This document shows positions 18,008 through 27,162 of a DNA stretch of 64,000 nucleotides, piece after piece. The stretch lies in contig NZ_JYNO01000013.1 of assembly GCF_000934745.1 (NCBI RefSeq), positions 62,001 to 126,000 on the forward strand. Direction: 5' to 3'. Position numbers and translations under genes: made by a program. The first letter of the stretch is position 1. Every line of letters starts with the position of its first letter. The DNA comes from Desulfonatronum thioautotrophicum (lineage in GTDB: Bacteria; Desulfobacterota; Desulfovibrionia; Desulfovibrionales; Desulfonatronaceae). The notes under the pieces were generated by a model. The model saw only the letters and a list, made by a program, of their open reading frames with translations. It had not been told where the DNA came from and ran no database searches.

Positions 18008-20248
18008 ATGACCGCTCAGGACCAAACCGTCGCACAACCGGATGCCCCCCACGTCGTGGAGCCCGGCAAGGATCAGTCCCGCAAGGAATCCAGGGTCCGT
18101 TCCGCCGAAGACATGGTGGCCATGGTCGAGGCCGGAGCCCGTGAGCCCAAACATCCCGTTGCCGCCTGGCTGATCACGCTTTTGTGTCTGGGCTGGTCCG
18201 GTTTTCAGCTCTACCTGGCCTACGAGCCGATGAATTCCCACATCGCCCGGGCCTGGCACCTGGGGTTTGCCATCTGTCTCGCCTTTTTGGCCTACCCGGC
18301 CTACAAGCAGTACAGTCCGCCAATGTGGGTCACCTGGACCCAGAAGGTCATTCCCAGCTTTGCCCGGCGATCCATTCGAACGTACATCCCGATATACGAC
18401 TTCATGCTCGCCATACTGGCCACGGCCGGGGCCCTGTATATCTGGTGGGACTATGGCGGGATCATCAACCGGATGGGATTGCCCTCGCAGCTGGACATCT
18501 GGATGGGCGTGATTCTCATCGTGCTGCTACTGGAAGCAGCCCGGCGCGCCCTGGGCCCGGCCCTGGCCATTCTGGCCGGGATTTTTCTGCTCTACACCAT
18601 GATCGGCCCCCACCTGCCCGCGTTGCTGCGGCATCGCGGCGTGCCCCTGGATTTCGTGATCAGTGACATGTACCTGACCACGACGGGCATTTTCGGTGTT
18701 CCGCTGGGGGTTGCCACGGACTTCGTATTTTTGTTCGTCCTGTTCGGCGCATTGCTGGATCGGGCCGGGGGCGGAAAATATTTTATCGATGTGGCCTTTT
18801 CAGCTCTGGGCACCTTCCGGGGCGGCCCTGCCAAGGCAGCGGTCATGGCTTCCGGGCTGACCGGTCTGGTTTCCGGCTCTTCCATCGCCAATACCGTGAC
18901 CACCGGCACCTTCACCATCCCCTTGATGAAAAAGGTTGGCTTCCCGGCGCACAAGTCTGCGGCCATTGAAGTGGCTTCCTCGGTCAACGGGCAGCTCATG
19001 CCGCCGATCATGGGCGCCGCGGCGTTCATCATGGCCGAGATCATCGGCATCCCCTATCTGGATGTGGTCCGGGCGGCCCTCTTTCCCGCGCTGATTTCCT
19101 ACCTGGCCCTGCTGTACATCGTCCACCTGGAATCCCTGAAAATGGGCATCAAGGCCCTGCCTCGCAAGGAATTGCCCCAGTTTGGCAAGACGCTGCTGCG
19201 GGGGTGCCACTTCATCATTCCGCTGGGCGTCTTGATCTTCTACCTGGTCGTCCTGCGGCGGTCCCCCATTGCCTCGGCCCTGCACGCCATTGAGAGCCTG
19301 GTCGTGATCATGCTTGTCCAACGTCCGATTATCGCCTTTCTCTCCCTGGGCATGCACAGGCGGGCCGGGACTCTGGATCCGAACATCGATCTGAAGCGAT
19401 TCCTGCTCATCGCCACCTGGCAGGGGATTCACGACGTATGGAGCGGGATGATCATGGGCGCGCGGAACATGATTTCCGTCGGCGTGGCCACGGCCACCGC
19501 CGGGATCATCGTCGGCGTGGTGACCATCACCGGGCTTGTGGGCCGGTTCATCACCATCATCGCCACCCTGTCCATGGGCAATATCGCCCTGATGCTGATA
19601 TTCACGGCGATCACCAGCCTGATCCTGGGCATGGGCATGCCCACCACGGCCAACTACATCATCATGGCCACCCTGACCGCCCCGGTGATCATCCAGCTGG
19701 GCGGTGACGCCGGATTGATCTTTCCCCTGATCGCGGCCCATCTGTTCGTCTTCTATTTCGGCATTCTGGCCGATGTGACCCCGCCGGTGGGCTTGGCGGC
19801 CTATGCCGGGGCGGCTATTGCCCGCACGGACCCGATCAAGACCGGCGTGCAGGGGTTCGCCTACAGCTTGCGTACAGGAATTCTGCCGTTCATCTTTCTG
19901 TTCAATACGGACCTGCTGATGATCTCCGGCGTGACCGAGGCCGGGAAGGTGATCTGGCTGGAGGACCCCTGGCATCTGACCTGGGTCTTCTTTTCCGGTC
20001 TGATTGCCATGTTCGCCTTTGCCTCGGCCCTTCAGGGCTGGCTGGTCACGCGTTGCAACTGGCTGGAGCGGTTGTACCTGCTGGCCGTTTGCGCCACCAC
20101 CTTCCGCCCCGGCGTGTTCGCGGCCTATCTGCCCTTTGATCGTCTGGGCATGCAGATCCTTGGCGTGGCCATGTACTTTGCCCTGTTTGCCTGGCAGATG
20201 TACCGGTCAAAGCGGGCGGGTGGCGATGCCGCTCCGTCCACGGCATGA
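18008..20248 (+). CDS. TRAP transporter permease, fused DctQM (TAXI type)
   Basis: A 746-residue membrane protein. After an 80-residue hydrophilic N-terminus there are about 18-20 hydrophobic segments. The first few form the DctQ-like part, and the rest the DctM part with GGPAKAAVMASGLTGLVSGSS and ILGMGMPTTANYI, conserved in DctM. Fused QM proteins are the usual partner of TAXI receptors and use a sodium or proton gradient for uptake. It forms an operon with the receptor gene and probably with the UspA gene downstream. Confidence 0.94.
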   Translation: MTAQDQTVAQPDAPHVVEPGKDQSRKESRVRSAEDMVAMVEAGAREPKHPVAAWLITLLCLGWSGFQLYLAYEPMNSHIARAWHLGFAICLAFLAYPAYKQYSPPMWVTWTQKVIPSFARRSIRTYIPIYDFMLAILATAGALYIWWDYGGIINRMGLPSQLDIWMGVILIVLLLEAARRALGPALAILAGIFLLYTMIGPHLPALLRHRGVPLDFVISDMYLTTTGIFGVPLGVATDFVFLFVLFGALLDRAGGGKYFIDVAFSALGTFRGGPAKAAVMASGLTGLVSGSSIANTVTTGTFTIPLMKKVGFPAHKSAAIEVASSVNGQLMPPIMGAAAFIMAEIIGIPYLDVVRAALFPALISYLALLYIVHLESLKMGIKALPRKELPQFGKTLLRGCHFIIPLGVLIFYLVVLRRSPIASALHAIESLVVIMLVQRPIIAFLSLGMHRRAGTLDPNIDLKRFLLIATWQGIHDVWSGMIMGARNMISVGVATATAGIIVGVVTITGLVGRFITIIATLSMGNIALMLIFTAITSLILGMGMPTTANYIIMATLTAPVIIQLGGDAGLIFPLIAAHLFVFYFGILADVTPPVGLAAYAGAAIARTDPIKTGVQGFAYSLRTGILPFIFLFNTDLLMISGVTEAGKVIWLEDPWHLTWVFFSGLIAMFAFASALQGWLVTRCNWLERLYLLAVCATTFRPGVFAAYLPFDRLGMQILGVAMYFALFAWQMYRSKRAGGDAAPSTA

Positions 20249-20351
20249 CAGCTGCGTCCATCCCCTCAGAATGTGCTTGTCAATAATGTCCCGAATGCGT
20301 TCAACATGATTTTCGGCCCCCTTGAATTCCAAAGTCGATCACGGAGTCGCC

Positions 20352-20804
20352 ATGTACAAACGGATACTTGTTCCCATTGATCTTCAGGAGGGTGAGCGCA
20401 CCCGGACGATGAGTCTGCAGCACGCCGTCGATCTGTGCCGGCTCTACAATGCAAAGCTGTTCGCCTTGACCGTTGTGCCGGACATGGGCATGCCCATCGT
20501 GGCCGACTATTTCCCGTCCGATGCCGGAGACAAGATTGTGGCCGATGCGGAAAAACTTCTGCATGAACTGGTGGATGTGCATATCCCGGAGGACATCGAC
20601 GTCCAGCACCTGGTGGCCCAAGGTTCCATTTATCGTCGGATTCTGCGCATGGCCGAAAAGGTCGAAGCTGACCTGATCATCATCCCCGCCCATCGCATGA
20701 AATTGCAGGACTACCTGTTGGGCACGAACACCTCCAAGGTTGTCCGCCACGCGACATGTTCGGTTTTTGTTCTGCGTTGTGATCGGCAGCCTTGTCCGGA
20801 TTAA
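20352..20804 (+). CDS. universal stress protein (UspA family)
   Basis: A 150-residue single Usp domain. The ATG at 20352 is chosen because MYKRILVPIDLQEGERT is the family N-terminus. Near the end, ADLIIIPAHRMKLQDYLLGTNTSKVVRHATCSVFVLR corresponds to the G-x2-G-x9-G(S/T) nucleotide region, though the first Gly residues are replaced (PAHRMK), so ATP binding is uncertain. Usp genes often end TRAP operons, as here. A 58-bp palindrome follows the stop. Confidence 0.9.
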   Translation: MYKRILVPIDLQEGERTRTMSLQHAVDLCRLYNAKLFALTVVPDMGMPIVADYFPSDAGDKIVADAEKLLHELVDVHIPEDIDVQHLVAQGSIYRRILRMAEKVEADLIIIPAHRMKLQDYLLGTNTSKVVRHATCSVFVLRCDRQPCPD

Positions 20805-20823
20805 TTGCGAATGTATCTTTCAC

Positions 20824-20881
20824 CCCCTTAAACGCAAGAACGCCTGCTCCCCGGGGAGCAGGCGTTCTTGCGTTTAAGGGG
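20824..20881. terminator. 58-bp perfect palindrome between convergent genes
   Basis: Two 29-base arms (20824-20852 and 20853-20881) are exact reverse complements without spacer. It lies between convergent uspA-like and dodecin genes, so its most likely use is as a two-way terminator. Neither side has a proper T-run: the + side is followed by AAAAGCC and the - side by TGAAAG. Confidence 0.65.
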
Positions 20882-20967
20882 AAAAGCCGCGCAGGATTCT
20901 TTGGGCTGCAGGCTGGATATTTTTTTGAGATTTTATGGTGAACTGCGGGCGTCCAGCTCAAAGGCGC

Positions 20968-21183
20968 TCAGTCTTTGGGCTGGTACTTGAATGAGACGGT
21001 GACCCGGGCCCGGTAGGCGACGATTTTTCCGTTTTCAATTTTTGCATCCAGTTTCTGCACCTCGGCGATACGCAGATCCCGCAAGGACGTGGACGCTTTC
21101 TCCACAACATTTTGCACGGCATCTTCCCAGGACTTGGAACTCGTTCCCACCAATTCGATGATTTTGTAGACGCTCTCGGACAT
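20968..21183 (-). CDS. dodecin family flavin-binding protein
   Basis: A 71-residue protein forming hollow dodecamers that store or buffer flavins. The family pattern is complete: VYKIIELVGTSSKSWEDAVQ with the flavin-stacking Trp, ASTSLRDLRIAEV, and the C-terminal strands ENGKIVAYRARVTVSFKY. GGAGG lies before the ATG. Monocistronic, facing the UspA gene. Confidence 0.95.
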   Translation of the reverse strand: MSESVYKIIELVGTSSKSWEDAVQNVVEKASTSLRDLRIAEVQKLDAKIENGKIVAYRARVTVSFKYQPKD

Positions 21184-21312
21184 GGAAACCTCCTTGGCAT
21201 GCTGTGATGCTGAAAAAAGTTGACCTCAACAACTTCTCGGTGCCACCGATCTTATGTGACCCCACCATAAGCTGTCGCAAAGATCAAGGGCGCCACCCTG
21301 GAAGGGCAGAAA

Positions 21313-21375
21313 TCATCGAAATCGCCACCGAAATCAATTTCTGAGAATCTTCCATTCTCATGCCGATTTCGATGA
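21313..21375. repeat. nested inverted repeat with ATTTCG hexamers
   Basis: Arms TCATCGAAATCG (21313-21324) and CGATTTCGATGA (21364-21375) enclose a second hairpin GAGAAT/ATTCTC (21343-21359). The right side runs on as CGATTTCGATTTCGAT. It lies between dodecin and the outer-membrane gene, downstream of the latter. It has no T-run and looks like a dispersed repeat or an RNA fold. Confidence 0.55.
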
Positions 21376-21457
21376 CGATTTCGATTTCGATACCAATTCA
21401 GGGTGACCGTGGTTTGAGAACAAATCTGCCATCATGCAGGAGGGCGCCAATGGGGCT

Positions 21458-22432
21458 TTAGAAGGACCAGCTGATCTTGGCTTCCACCCCCAGGGTCGTA
21501 TCCAGTTCGTGGCTGCGGCGTTTGCCGCCACTGGAATCAAAAAACTCCATTCGTCGGCTGAAATTGTACGTCGGGCCAAGGCGGAGCAGCATTCCGGGTG
21601 TTGGAGTGACGTCCACATAGAGTCCGGCTGTGGTCATCCGTTCCCGGAGATAACCTCTGGGCATGACCGGGCTGTTATCAGCCAGGCGGTAGGTATCGGA
21701 GTTGACCCCGAGACCCAGCCATGTCGACCAAAGCGGGGAGCCGGTGTAACGCAGTTCGCTTTGCGGAAAAGCCAGGCGTCCGGATATCCCGGGAGCGCGT
21801 GGATGGCGATACTGGATGAACGGACCGCCCATGGCAAAGGTGCTGGAAAATGCGAACTTGCTCGTTGGATCGACACCAATGAACCCGCCGATGCCCACGG
21901 TCCAGTCCGGATTCCAGGCATAGACCAGCCCGGCGTTGGCCGCCAGACCCACGGAACGTGACAACTCCTTTTCGAATCCGGAGCGGATCGCTCCCTGGAT
22001 AAAATAGGACCAGCGCGGGGAAAAGCTGTCCCGGTGGTTGGCCATGAGTGTGAGCACATGCAGCGAGTCCCAGGGGGCACTGAGTCCATCACCAAAGGGC
22101 AGGGCGTTGTTATCCTGCCAGCTATACCAGTTGGAGTGCCAGCCCAGAGTGAAGCGGGACCAGGAGGCATCCGCGCGGGTCTGGGTCACGGCAACCTTGC
22201 CCTGATCATTTTCCAGGTGAGCATTGAACAGATGGAAACCCTGCAGATCAATGCCAGCTCGCGGGCCATCCATTGGCGGCCCTTGCCGAGGGATATTCCC
22301 TGGACCATTTTCCTGGCCTTGGGCCGGTACGGGTAAACCAGCCAGGATCGAGAGGAGCAAGGTTGCGAATAATGCCGTGACGATCGGCAGCGAAAGTGAT
22401 TTTAGATTGTGGAATCGGGAAGGAAAGGGCAT
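21458..22432 (-). CDS. outer-membrane beta-barrel protein of unknown function
   Basis: A 324-residue protein. The ATG at 22432 has GGAGG 7 bases upstream; longer readings lack one. It has a signal peptide of about 38 residues ending ...LPVPAQG. The mature part alternates hydrophobic and polar residues, is rich in Trp, Tyr, Gly and Ser, and ends in Phe (AKISWSF), the usual C-terminal signal for BAM insertion. No catalytic motif was recognised. It resembles small conserved outer-membrane barrels (DUF6268-like), but I am not sure of the family. Confidence 0.65.
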   Translation of the reverse strand: MPFPSRFHNLKSLSLPIVTALFATLLLSILAGLPVPAQGQENGPGNIPRQGPPMDGPRAGIDLQGFHLFNAHLENDQGKVAVTQTRADASWSRFTLGWHSNWYSWQDNNALPFGDGLSAPWDSLHVLTLMANHRDSFSPRWSYFIQGAIRSGFEKELSRSVGLAANAGLVYAWNPDWTVGIGGFIGVDPTSKFAFSSTFAMGGPFIQYRHPRAPGISGRLAFPQSELRYTGSPLWSTWLGLGVNSDTYRLADNSPVMPRGYLRERMTTAGLYVDVTPTPGMLLRLGPTYNFSRRMEFFDSSGGKRRSHELDTTLGVEAKISWSF

Positions 22433-22497
22433 GAAGCATCCTCCATGGGGGCTGGTGGGGACGGGTTGCTCGCGGTTGGAAATACTGGCGTGAGCGC

Positions 22498-22530
22498 AAA
22501 AAAAATCCCGCCATGCGCGAGCATGGCGGG
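22498..22530 (-). terminator. rho-independent terminator of the plsY operon
   Basis: On the minus strand a 10-bp perfect stem (CCCGCCATGC and GCATGGCGGG around a 4-base loop, 22507-22530) is followed by a run of eight T. It sits 16 bp beyond the plsY stop. Confidence 0.9.
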
Positions 22531-22545
22531 AAGAATAGAGATGGA

Positions 22546-23133
22546 TCAGGCGCAAGTTCTCCAGGATTGTTCCTCGCCCTTGGCCAGACGTTGAATATTG
22601 TCCTTGTGCCGGGAGTAGACCAGGGCCATGATGACCAGGGTGATGGGCAGCAGGTTGAAGTTTTCGGTCAGCAGCATGAAAATGGGCATCAGGGTGACCA
22701 GCACCAATGATCCCAGGGAGACGAAACCGCCCAGCTTGATCACGGTCAGACAGACGATCAGGGCCAGCACGGCAGGCCAGAAGGTCAGCCCAAGGAAAAC
22801 TCCCACGGTGGTGGCCACGCCTTTGCCGCCCTCGCCGTTCACAAAGACGGAGTACATGTGGCCAAGGAGCACGGCCAAGGCAGTAAGGGACAGAAACAGC
22901 CAGGATTCGCTGAAAGAGGACGCCACGCCCACCGCGAAAAGCCCTTTGAGGATATCCAGAACCAGCACGGTCGCGCCGCAGCCTGTTCCACAGACACGGG
23001 CCACGTTGGTCGCGCCCATGTTCTTGCTGCCATGCAGCCGCGGATCAGGAAGCCCGCGCATCTTGGTCAGCACAAGGCCGAAGGGAATGGCCCCGATCAC
23101 ATAACTCATGCCCAGCCACAAGATCGTCAACAT
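22546..23133 (-). CDS. plsY: glycerol-3-phosphate acyltransferase PlsY
   Basis: A 195-residue membrane protein with five hydrophobic segments. It acylates glycerol-3-phosphate at sn-1 using acyl-phosphate, the first step of phospholipid synthesis. The three PlsY motifs are seen: GSKNMGATNVAR, then GHMYSVFVNGEGGKGVATT, and the C-terminal HKDNIQRLAKGEE. It starts 3 bp after the end of the RNB gene, in one operon, and is followed by a terminator. Confidence 0.96.
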   Translation of the reverse strand: MLTILWLGMSYVIGAIPFGLVLTKMRGLPDPRLHGSKNMGATNVARVCGTGCGATVLVLDILKGLFAVGVASSFSESWLFLSLTALAVLLGHMYSVFVNGEGGKGVATTVGVFLGLTFWPAVLALIVCLTVIKLGGFVSLGSLVLVTLMPIFMLLTENFNLLPITLVIMALVYSRHKDNIQRLAKGEEQSWRTCA

Positions 23134-23136
23134 CGT

Positions 23137-25248
23137 CTACTCCTTTTTCTCGGTTTGATCATCCACAACCTCCACTACTTTGATTTCATTCAGCAATGGA
23201 TCAACCCTTCCCAGGCGGAGGCCGAAGTTCCCACCGATGAGAAACTTGTCCCCCAGCAGGCGTTTCGGCGCTCGAACCAGTACCTGCTCGGTGGGCAAGG
23301 AGAATACAGCCTGAGTCGGTGTTTCGTCCACTAAAACAGCATCCCAAAATTTTGTTTTGTCGCTTTGCTGACGGAGATACTCCAGTTTCCAATAGCGTGA
23401 ACGTGTTCGCTGCACCCTACCCACAGCTTCCAGGCGAGCTCGCCAAAGGGGCAGGCCCGCGTCAAGATCCCGCTTGCTCAGTCGTGGAGCGCCTTGCTCC
23501 AGGGTGGTCACCACCTGGGCCAGATTGATGAAATCCACATACCGGCGCAGCGGTGAGGTGATCGATGCATAGGCCGTGACGCCAAGGCTGGCATGGAGTG
23601 CGGGCTTGGTCTGGACCACGGCGTTGGCCAGCATTCGGGACATGCGGTACATGTCCTCGGGACGGGTGTAGCATCCACCTGCTCCTGGGGGGAGGGCCAC
23701 GTTCTGGGTACGGAAGAGCAGGGGGATTTCCCTGCCCCGGGCCCACATGGCCAGTTGCGTATTGGCCAGCACCATGAATTCGCTGACCAGCAGCTGGGCT
23801 CGTGGCGTGGGCGCCTTGTTCTCCAGCACGACTCGGGTCTGCGCTCCGGAGCCGATCAGTTTCAGGTTTGGATCCGGCTGGTCAAAGACCACTGCGTTGC
23901 TTGCGATGCGGTGATCCCGGAGCATCCCGGCCAATGCATGGGCCGAGGCAAATGGTTCCCGCCCGGTGACAATGTCCGTCTCAACCTGTTCATAATGGGT
24001 ATTGGCATGCACCCTGATCCAGTCCAGGCGGGGCGTTACGGAACGAACTCCGGCCTCGGCATCCAGATCAAAATCCAGAAGCAGGGCTGGTCGGTCAATT
24101 GCCTGGCGCAGGCTGAAGAGATCCAGTCCGAGGCACTCCGGGAGCATGTGGCAGTCGCCCTCGGGCAAGTAGAGACTGGAGGCTCTTTGGGATATGGCCT
24201 GATCCAGCTCCGAGAGCCAGGGCCATTCCAAACAGGGGCGGGCAATGGCCAGGGTCAAGCGGAATCCTTGCTCCGGAGTCCGCTCCAGAGCGAACGCGTC
24301 GTCGATATCCCGGGTGGAGGGCGAGTCGACGCTGAAGAATCGTTCGGACGTCACCGGGGTCGCCTGGCTTGCCGCTGCTGCCTGCACCAGATGGATTTGC
24401 GTAGCGAACTTCTTGCTCCAGGCGTCTTGCCAGTCGTACCCGGCCTGATCCAGAAGGTGATTGTAGTGGGCTGGAACGATTCCCCAGGCCTGGGCCAGAA
24501 GCAAAGCCTGCTGCGGATGCTCGGGAATCCGTTTGGTCAGGTCCCGCCAGAGATCTCCAGTGTCTGGGTCTTCAGGGTGGCGGATTCTGCGCAGCAGCAG
24601 CTCCCGGAGCCTGACTGCCGCGGATTCCGGGGGAGGGGCCGGGAGTGATTGCGGGGATGGTGTGAAAGAGGATGGCCCTCCGCAGCTCTTCCAAAGCAGG
24701 TGAAAAAAATCCTGACCCGCACTCACCAGTTCGCGCTGTTCCCGGGCCGCTTCCTGCTCGGCAAGGCGGGCAAGCACCGTGGCTTCCGGGTAGATCAGAA
24801 AGGTGGGCGGCTGAAACTTGAAATGCGTCTTGGCCGTGAGCAGAACCCGCCCCAGGGCCGAGCGCTGGTCCGGATCCGGATCGTCCCAAAGCAGATCCGC
24901 GAACCATTCCAGCGGGGCGGCGTCCATTTCACCCTGGGCCAGGTTCCAGATCTCCATGATCTCGATGGATTCGGCCAAGGCGGCACGCTGTTCCAGGTGA
25001 CGGCTCAGCCGCTCTTCCAGCTCGGCGCGGGTCGCTGGCTGAGGATATCTGGGCCCGTGCCAGGGCAACAGCCGGTTCGCGGGAAGATTCATCTCCCGGC
25101 CGCGCTGGGTGAACAGCCGCAGCCGGCCTCCCTGTTCCTCCAAAACCACGGCCAGGTTGACCTGATTATCCTGCAGGTACTCAACAACGGATCCGGGACC
25201 GGGAGGCGACGAGAGGGAGGGTTGAGAATGGGACAAAATCCGTTCCAA
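23137..25248 (-). CDS. RNase II/R-family (RNB) exoribonuclease
   Basis: A 703-residue protein. The catalytic RNB domain occupies about residues 300-620: the metal-binding Asp motif DSPSTRDIDDAF, NVALPPGAGGCY and TAYASITSPLRRYVDFINLAQ. The N-terminal part lacks the clear cold-shock domains of RNase R and the C-terminal S1 domain is only weakly visible, as in the shorter RNB proteins of Desulfovibrio. It likely degrades RNA 3' to 5'. The reading begins at TTG 25248; a later GTG in the GPGSVVEYL segment is an alternative. Operon with plsY. Confidence 0.88.
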   Translation of the reverse strand: MERILSHSQPSLSSPPGPGSVVEYLQDNQVNLAVVLEEQGGRLRLFTQRGREMNLPANRLLPWHGPRYPQPATRAELEERLSRHLEQRAALAESIEIMEIWNLAQGEMDAAPLEWFADLLWDDPDPDQRSALGRVLLTAKTHFKFQPPTFLIYPEATVLARLAEQEAAREQRELVSAGQDFFHLLWKSCGGPSSFTPSPQSLPAPPPESAAVRLRELLLRRIRHPEDPDTGDLWRDLTKRIPEHPQQALLLAQAWGIVPAHYNHLLDQAGYDWQDAWSKKFATQIHLVQAAAASQATPVTSERFFSVDSPSTRDIDDAFALERTPEQGFRLTLAIARPCLEWPWLSELDQAISQRASSLYLPEGDCHMLPECLGLDLFSLRQAIDRPALLLDFDLDAEAGVRSVTPRLDWIRVHANTHYEQVETDIVTGREPFASAHALAGMLRDHRIASNAVVFDQPDPNLKLIGSGAQTRVVLENKAPTPRAQLLVSEFMVLANTQLAMWARGREIPLLFRTQNVALPPGAGGCYTRPEDMYRMSRMLANAVVQTKPALHASLGVTAYASITSPLRRYVDFINLAQVVTTLEQGAPRLSKRDLDAGLPLWRARLEAVGRVQRTRSRYWKLEYLRQQSDKTKFWDAVLVDETPTQAVFSLPTEQVLVRAPKRLLGDKFLIGGNFGLRLGRVDPLLNEIKVVEVVDDQTEKKE

Positions 25249-25317
25249 TACGTTAAAAATGAGCGATCACATGCCGTGGTAAGGGGGCGCCAGTTCGCGT
25301 TGCTCGTGGCAATCAGA

Positions 25318-26592
25318 TCAATGCCGAAAGGAGCGTTGGCCCGTAAAGACCATAGCCACCTGGGGATCGGCCTGGTTGACCGCGGTGATCACTTCATGAT
25401 CCCGGATGGAGCCTCCGGGCTGGGCAATGGCTGTCACGCCCTGGGCCACGGCCAGATCCACACCGTCCCGGAAGGGGAAAAAACCGTCAGAAACCAGCAC
25501 TGATCCGGGCAGGCCGCCCTTGGCCGCCTGGGTGCGATTCTGAATATTTTCCAGCCGTGCGCGGGCTTCCTGGTCGGTCTCGGCCTGGGCCTGGAGCTCG
25601 TAGAGGGAAATACCCTGCTCGGTGAAGCAGAGCCAATCCGCATATTTGGTGTAGGCTTTGTGCATGGTCAGCTGGACGCACCCGACCCGGTCCTGTTCCC
25701 CGGTGCCCACGGCCACGGTGGCACCGTTACGCACGAAGAGCACGGAGTTGGAGGTCACACCGGCCTCCACGGCCCAGGCAAAAAGCAGGTCGTCCATTTC
25801 CGCTGCGTTGGGGGTTCGGGCCTGAACCAGAACACCGTCCCGTTCGGCCGTGGCCGGCAGAAAATCCGCGGCATCACGGATCCGGTTGCGGAAGGAGAAC
25901 TGGACAATCAAGCCGCCGTCGACCAGGGATTTGACGTCCAGGTACGGCTTGTGGGCAAGCGTTTCCAGCTCGGCCAAGCCGGGAATGCGCAGGATGCGCA
26001 GGTTTTTGCGTTTTTTGAGCGTTTCCAGGGCTTCTGGAGCGTAGTCCGGGGCCGCGACGACCTCGAAATAGGAACTGCTGATGAATGCCGCGCTGGAGGC
26101 GTCAATGGTCCGATTGACCACAACGGTGCCGCCGAATGCCGCGATCCGGTCGCTCCAGAAGGCGTTTTGCAGGGCGGTCTCCAGCCCCTGGTCGTTCCAG
26201 GCCGCGCCGCACGGGTTGTTGTGCTTGAGAATGATTGCCGCGGGCTTGGCGGAAAGATACTGGAGAATGTTTATCCCGTTGTCTACATCCGTGAGATTGA
26301 TTTTCCCGGGATGCTTGCCGGCCTGAAGCATGTGGTCCTCGGTCAGGGCGGAGACCAGTCCTTCATCCGCGCCCCGAAAGGACACGCCGTCCAGTTCCAG
26401 GCCTCCCTGGGCCAGCGCATACAGGGCCGCGGGTTGGTCCGGGTTCTCTCCGTACCGCAACCCCCGTTCCTCTCCGTCGATCCGCCATGTCCGCTTTTCA
26501 AAGCGCAGTTCCTGGTCGCCCAGGGTGATGGTCATGGACTGCGGAAACGGATCCGAGGACAGGGTGTGATAGATGGTTTTCAGGTCGGACAT
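25318..26592 (-). CDS. purH: AICAR transformylase, stand-alone (PurH C-terminal function)
   Basis: A 424-residue protein corresponding only to the formyltransferase half of PurH; the 200-residue MGS-like IMP cyclohydrolase domain is absent. It formylates AICAR with 10-formyl-tetrahydrofolate. Visible motifs are LRYGENPDQPAALY, IILKHNNPCGAA (catalytic Lys-His), and SDGFFPFRDGVDLA near the end. The ATG at 26592 has AGGAG 5 bases upstream; the in-frame GTG at 26598 overlaps that site. IMP cyclohydrolase must be encoded elsewhere. It lies upstream of the RNB-plsY pair on the same strand. Confidence 0.93.
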   Translation of the reverse strand: MSDLKTIYHTLSSDPFPQSMTITLGDQELRFEKRTWRIDGEERGLRYGENPDQPAALYALAQGGLELDGVSFRGADEGLVSALTEDHMLQAGKHPGKINLTDVDNGINILQYLSAKPAAIILKHNNPCGAAWNDQGLETALQNAFWSDRIAAFGGTVVVNRTIDASSAAFISSSYFEVVAAPDYAPEALETLKKRKNLRILRIPGLAELETLAHKPYLDVKSLVDGGLIVQFSFRNRIRDAADFLPATAERDGVLVQARTPNAAEMDDLLFAWAVEAGVTSNSVLFVRNGATVAVGTGEQDRVGCVQLTMHKAYTKYADWLCFTEQGISLYELQAQAETDQEARARLENIQNRTQAAKGGLPGSVLVSDGFFPFRDGVDLAVAQGVTAIAQPGGSIRDHEVITAVNQADPQVAMVFTGQRSFRH

Positions 26593-26835
26593 GGTCACTC
26601 CTTATACTGCCTGCATGCGGCTTGATTTCGTGTTCGTCCCTGTTTCTCCACCTTGAAAACATCGGACGGAAGGCATACTACATCGGATTGGCCGGTGGGC
26701 GTTCTTTGCGAGTCGCCATGAAGACCTCGAAGCGGCGTATTGCCATGCTTGCGGCTGTTTCTCTCTGTCGCGAAACAAAAAAACTCTGGCGATCGCTGAA
26801 CCATAAATCCAATAAACCAAGGATGGGCTTTACTC

Positions 26836-27162
26836 GTGGAAAAGGTGTTAATCAAGCTGGCTGACCAGCTTGCCCAGTTTGATGAAGCGTCATTGACGGC
26901 ATTGATGGACAAGTACGAGGGATTGGCCGGGGAATTTCAACCCACGAAAAAATGGGAGCAGGCCGTGATGGTCCTGGGGCTGATTCAGGTGGTCCGTTGG
27001 AAAAACCATCTCTTTAACTACCATTGGGCTGAGCAGCAAAAACCCAAAAAAAATATGGACGCCCCGGCTTTGCCGGTGACCGCCTCAGGAAAGAAGCCCA
27101 GAGCGTCCGAGCCGGCCAAGGTACTTCCCTTCCGGTCGTTCAAGAACAAGGAGTCCGTGTAG
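26836..27162 (+). CDS. conserved-looking hypothetical protein, 108 residues
   Basis: The GTG start gives MEKVLIKLADQLAQFDEASLT. The N-terminal 65 residues look folded and mostly helical (LMDKYEGLAGEFQPTKKWEQ, then GLIQVVRWKNHLFNYHWAEQ). The C-terminal 40 residues are basic and disordered. No family recognised. The last 78 bp overlap the 3' end of the MltF-like gene on the other strand, an unusual convergent overlap. Codon pattern and helical N-terminus favour a real gene. Confidence 0.6.
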   Translation: MEKVLIKLADQLAQFDEASLTALMDKYEGLAGEFQPTKKWEQAVMVLGLIQVVRWKNHLFNYHWAEQQKPKKNMDAPALPVTASGKKPRASEPAKVLPFRSFKNKESV

